Shown piece after piece: positions 32,315-32,368 of a stretch of DNA of 32,368 nt. How positions within the stretch are numbered: the stretch's first letter is position 1; each line of letters opens with the position of its first letter. The notes beneath the pieces were generated by a model. The model was not told the DNA's origin and searched no databases. It worked only from the letters and a program-made list of their open reading frames with translations. The translations under genes were made by a program, and so were the position numbers. The stretch covers positions 1 through 32,368 of the forward strand of contig JBJELF010000010.1 in the NCBI GenBank assembly GCA_051879015.1, given 5' to 3'. This stretch comes from JBJELF01 sp051879015. GTDB lineage: Bacteria; Bacillota; Clostridia; Lachnospirales; Lachnospiraceae.

Positions 32315-32343
32315 ATTATAATAAATTATCATTTACTTGTAAA
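32315..32343 (-). promoter_or_regulatory. Candidate mscL promoter
   Basis: Minus strand TTTACA (32343-32338), a 17-base spacer and TATAAT (32320-32315), 33 bases before the start codon. A 12-base palindrome TTTACTTGTAAA (32332-32343) overlaps the -35. Confidence 0.7.
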
Positions 32344-32368
32344 CGATTTTTTTGTATTTCTTATATTT

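Noticed and set aside
1..32368. CRISPR array, tRNA, rRNA, insertion sequence or prophage
   Set aside because: No regularly spaced repeats, cloverleaf-like segments, transposase or integrase reading frames were found; nearly all DNA is accounted for by chromosomal genes.

Overview
The window looks like a chromosomal segment of a low-GC Firmicute, most likely a Lachnospiraceae-type Clostridium. It is AT-rich, with strong AGGAGG-type ribosome binding sites, RecU rather than RuvC, a short HisG paired with HisZ, a YlbJ-type sporulation membrane protein, FeoA/FeoB, and an AraC-regulated GPH-type sugar transporter beside NagZ-type GH3 enzymes. No phage, insertion sequence, CRISPR array, tRNA or rRNA was seen. 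Most genes are on the minus strand. The genus is inference.

Layout: (1) 1-3150, uvrA (cut by the window edge) and uvrB, with a LexA-like box that lies inside the terminator of the operon upstream. (2) 3210-5578, ftsH translationally coupled to a DUF308/HdeD-like membrane protein. (3) 5763-9279, a nitroreductase, the feoA-feoB iron(II) uptake pair with a promoter covered by a 28-bp palindrome and an odd hairpin between the feoA ribosome binding site and its start codon, and a HIT-family protein. (4) 9391-18402, the accessory part: a glycan-use locus with an AraC-family regulator, a GPH-family symporter, a TM2-domain protein, a decayed GH3 beta-glucosidase remnant and a NagZ-type GH3 on the minus strand, then a HAD hydrolase and a second, paralogous GH3 on the plus strand. 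(5) 18424-22341, hisZ-hisG-hisD-hisB, driven by a consensus promoter (TTGACA, 17 bp, TATAAT) with a palindrome just downstream. (6) 22342-27557, a probable operon of rRNA methyltransferase, two pseudouridine synthases of different families, an SDR oxidoreductase, an unknown membrane protein and recU. (7) 27614-32343, an M23 peptidase, ylbJ, a coiled-coil protein, coaD, rsmD and mscL; the rsmD-coaD-ylbJ neighbourhood resembles ylbH-ylbI-ylbJ of Bacillus.

How the genes may work together: the glycan locus would import a glycoside with the symporter, cleave it with two related GH3 enzymes and process a phosphorylated product with the HAD enzyme, under AraC control; the substrate cannot be read from sequence. 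The strongest regulatory signals are the LexA-box/terminator overlap before uvrB, the palindromic operator on the feo promoter, the hairpin that would bring the feoA ribosome binding site into normal spacing, the palindromes before the HAD and his genes, and the 18-bp terminator stem after mscL.
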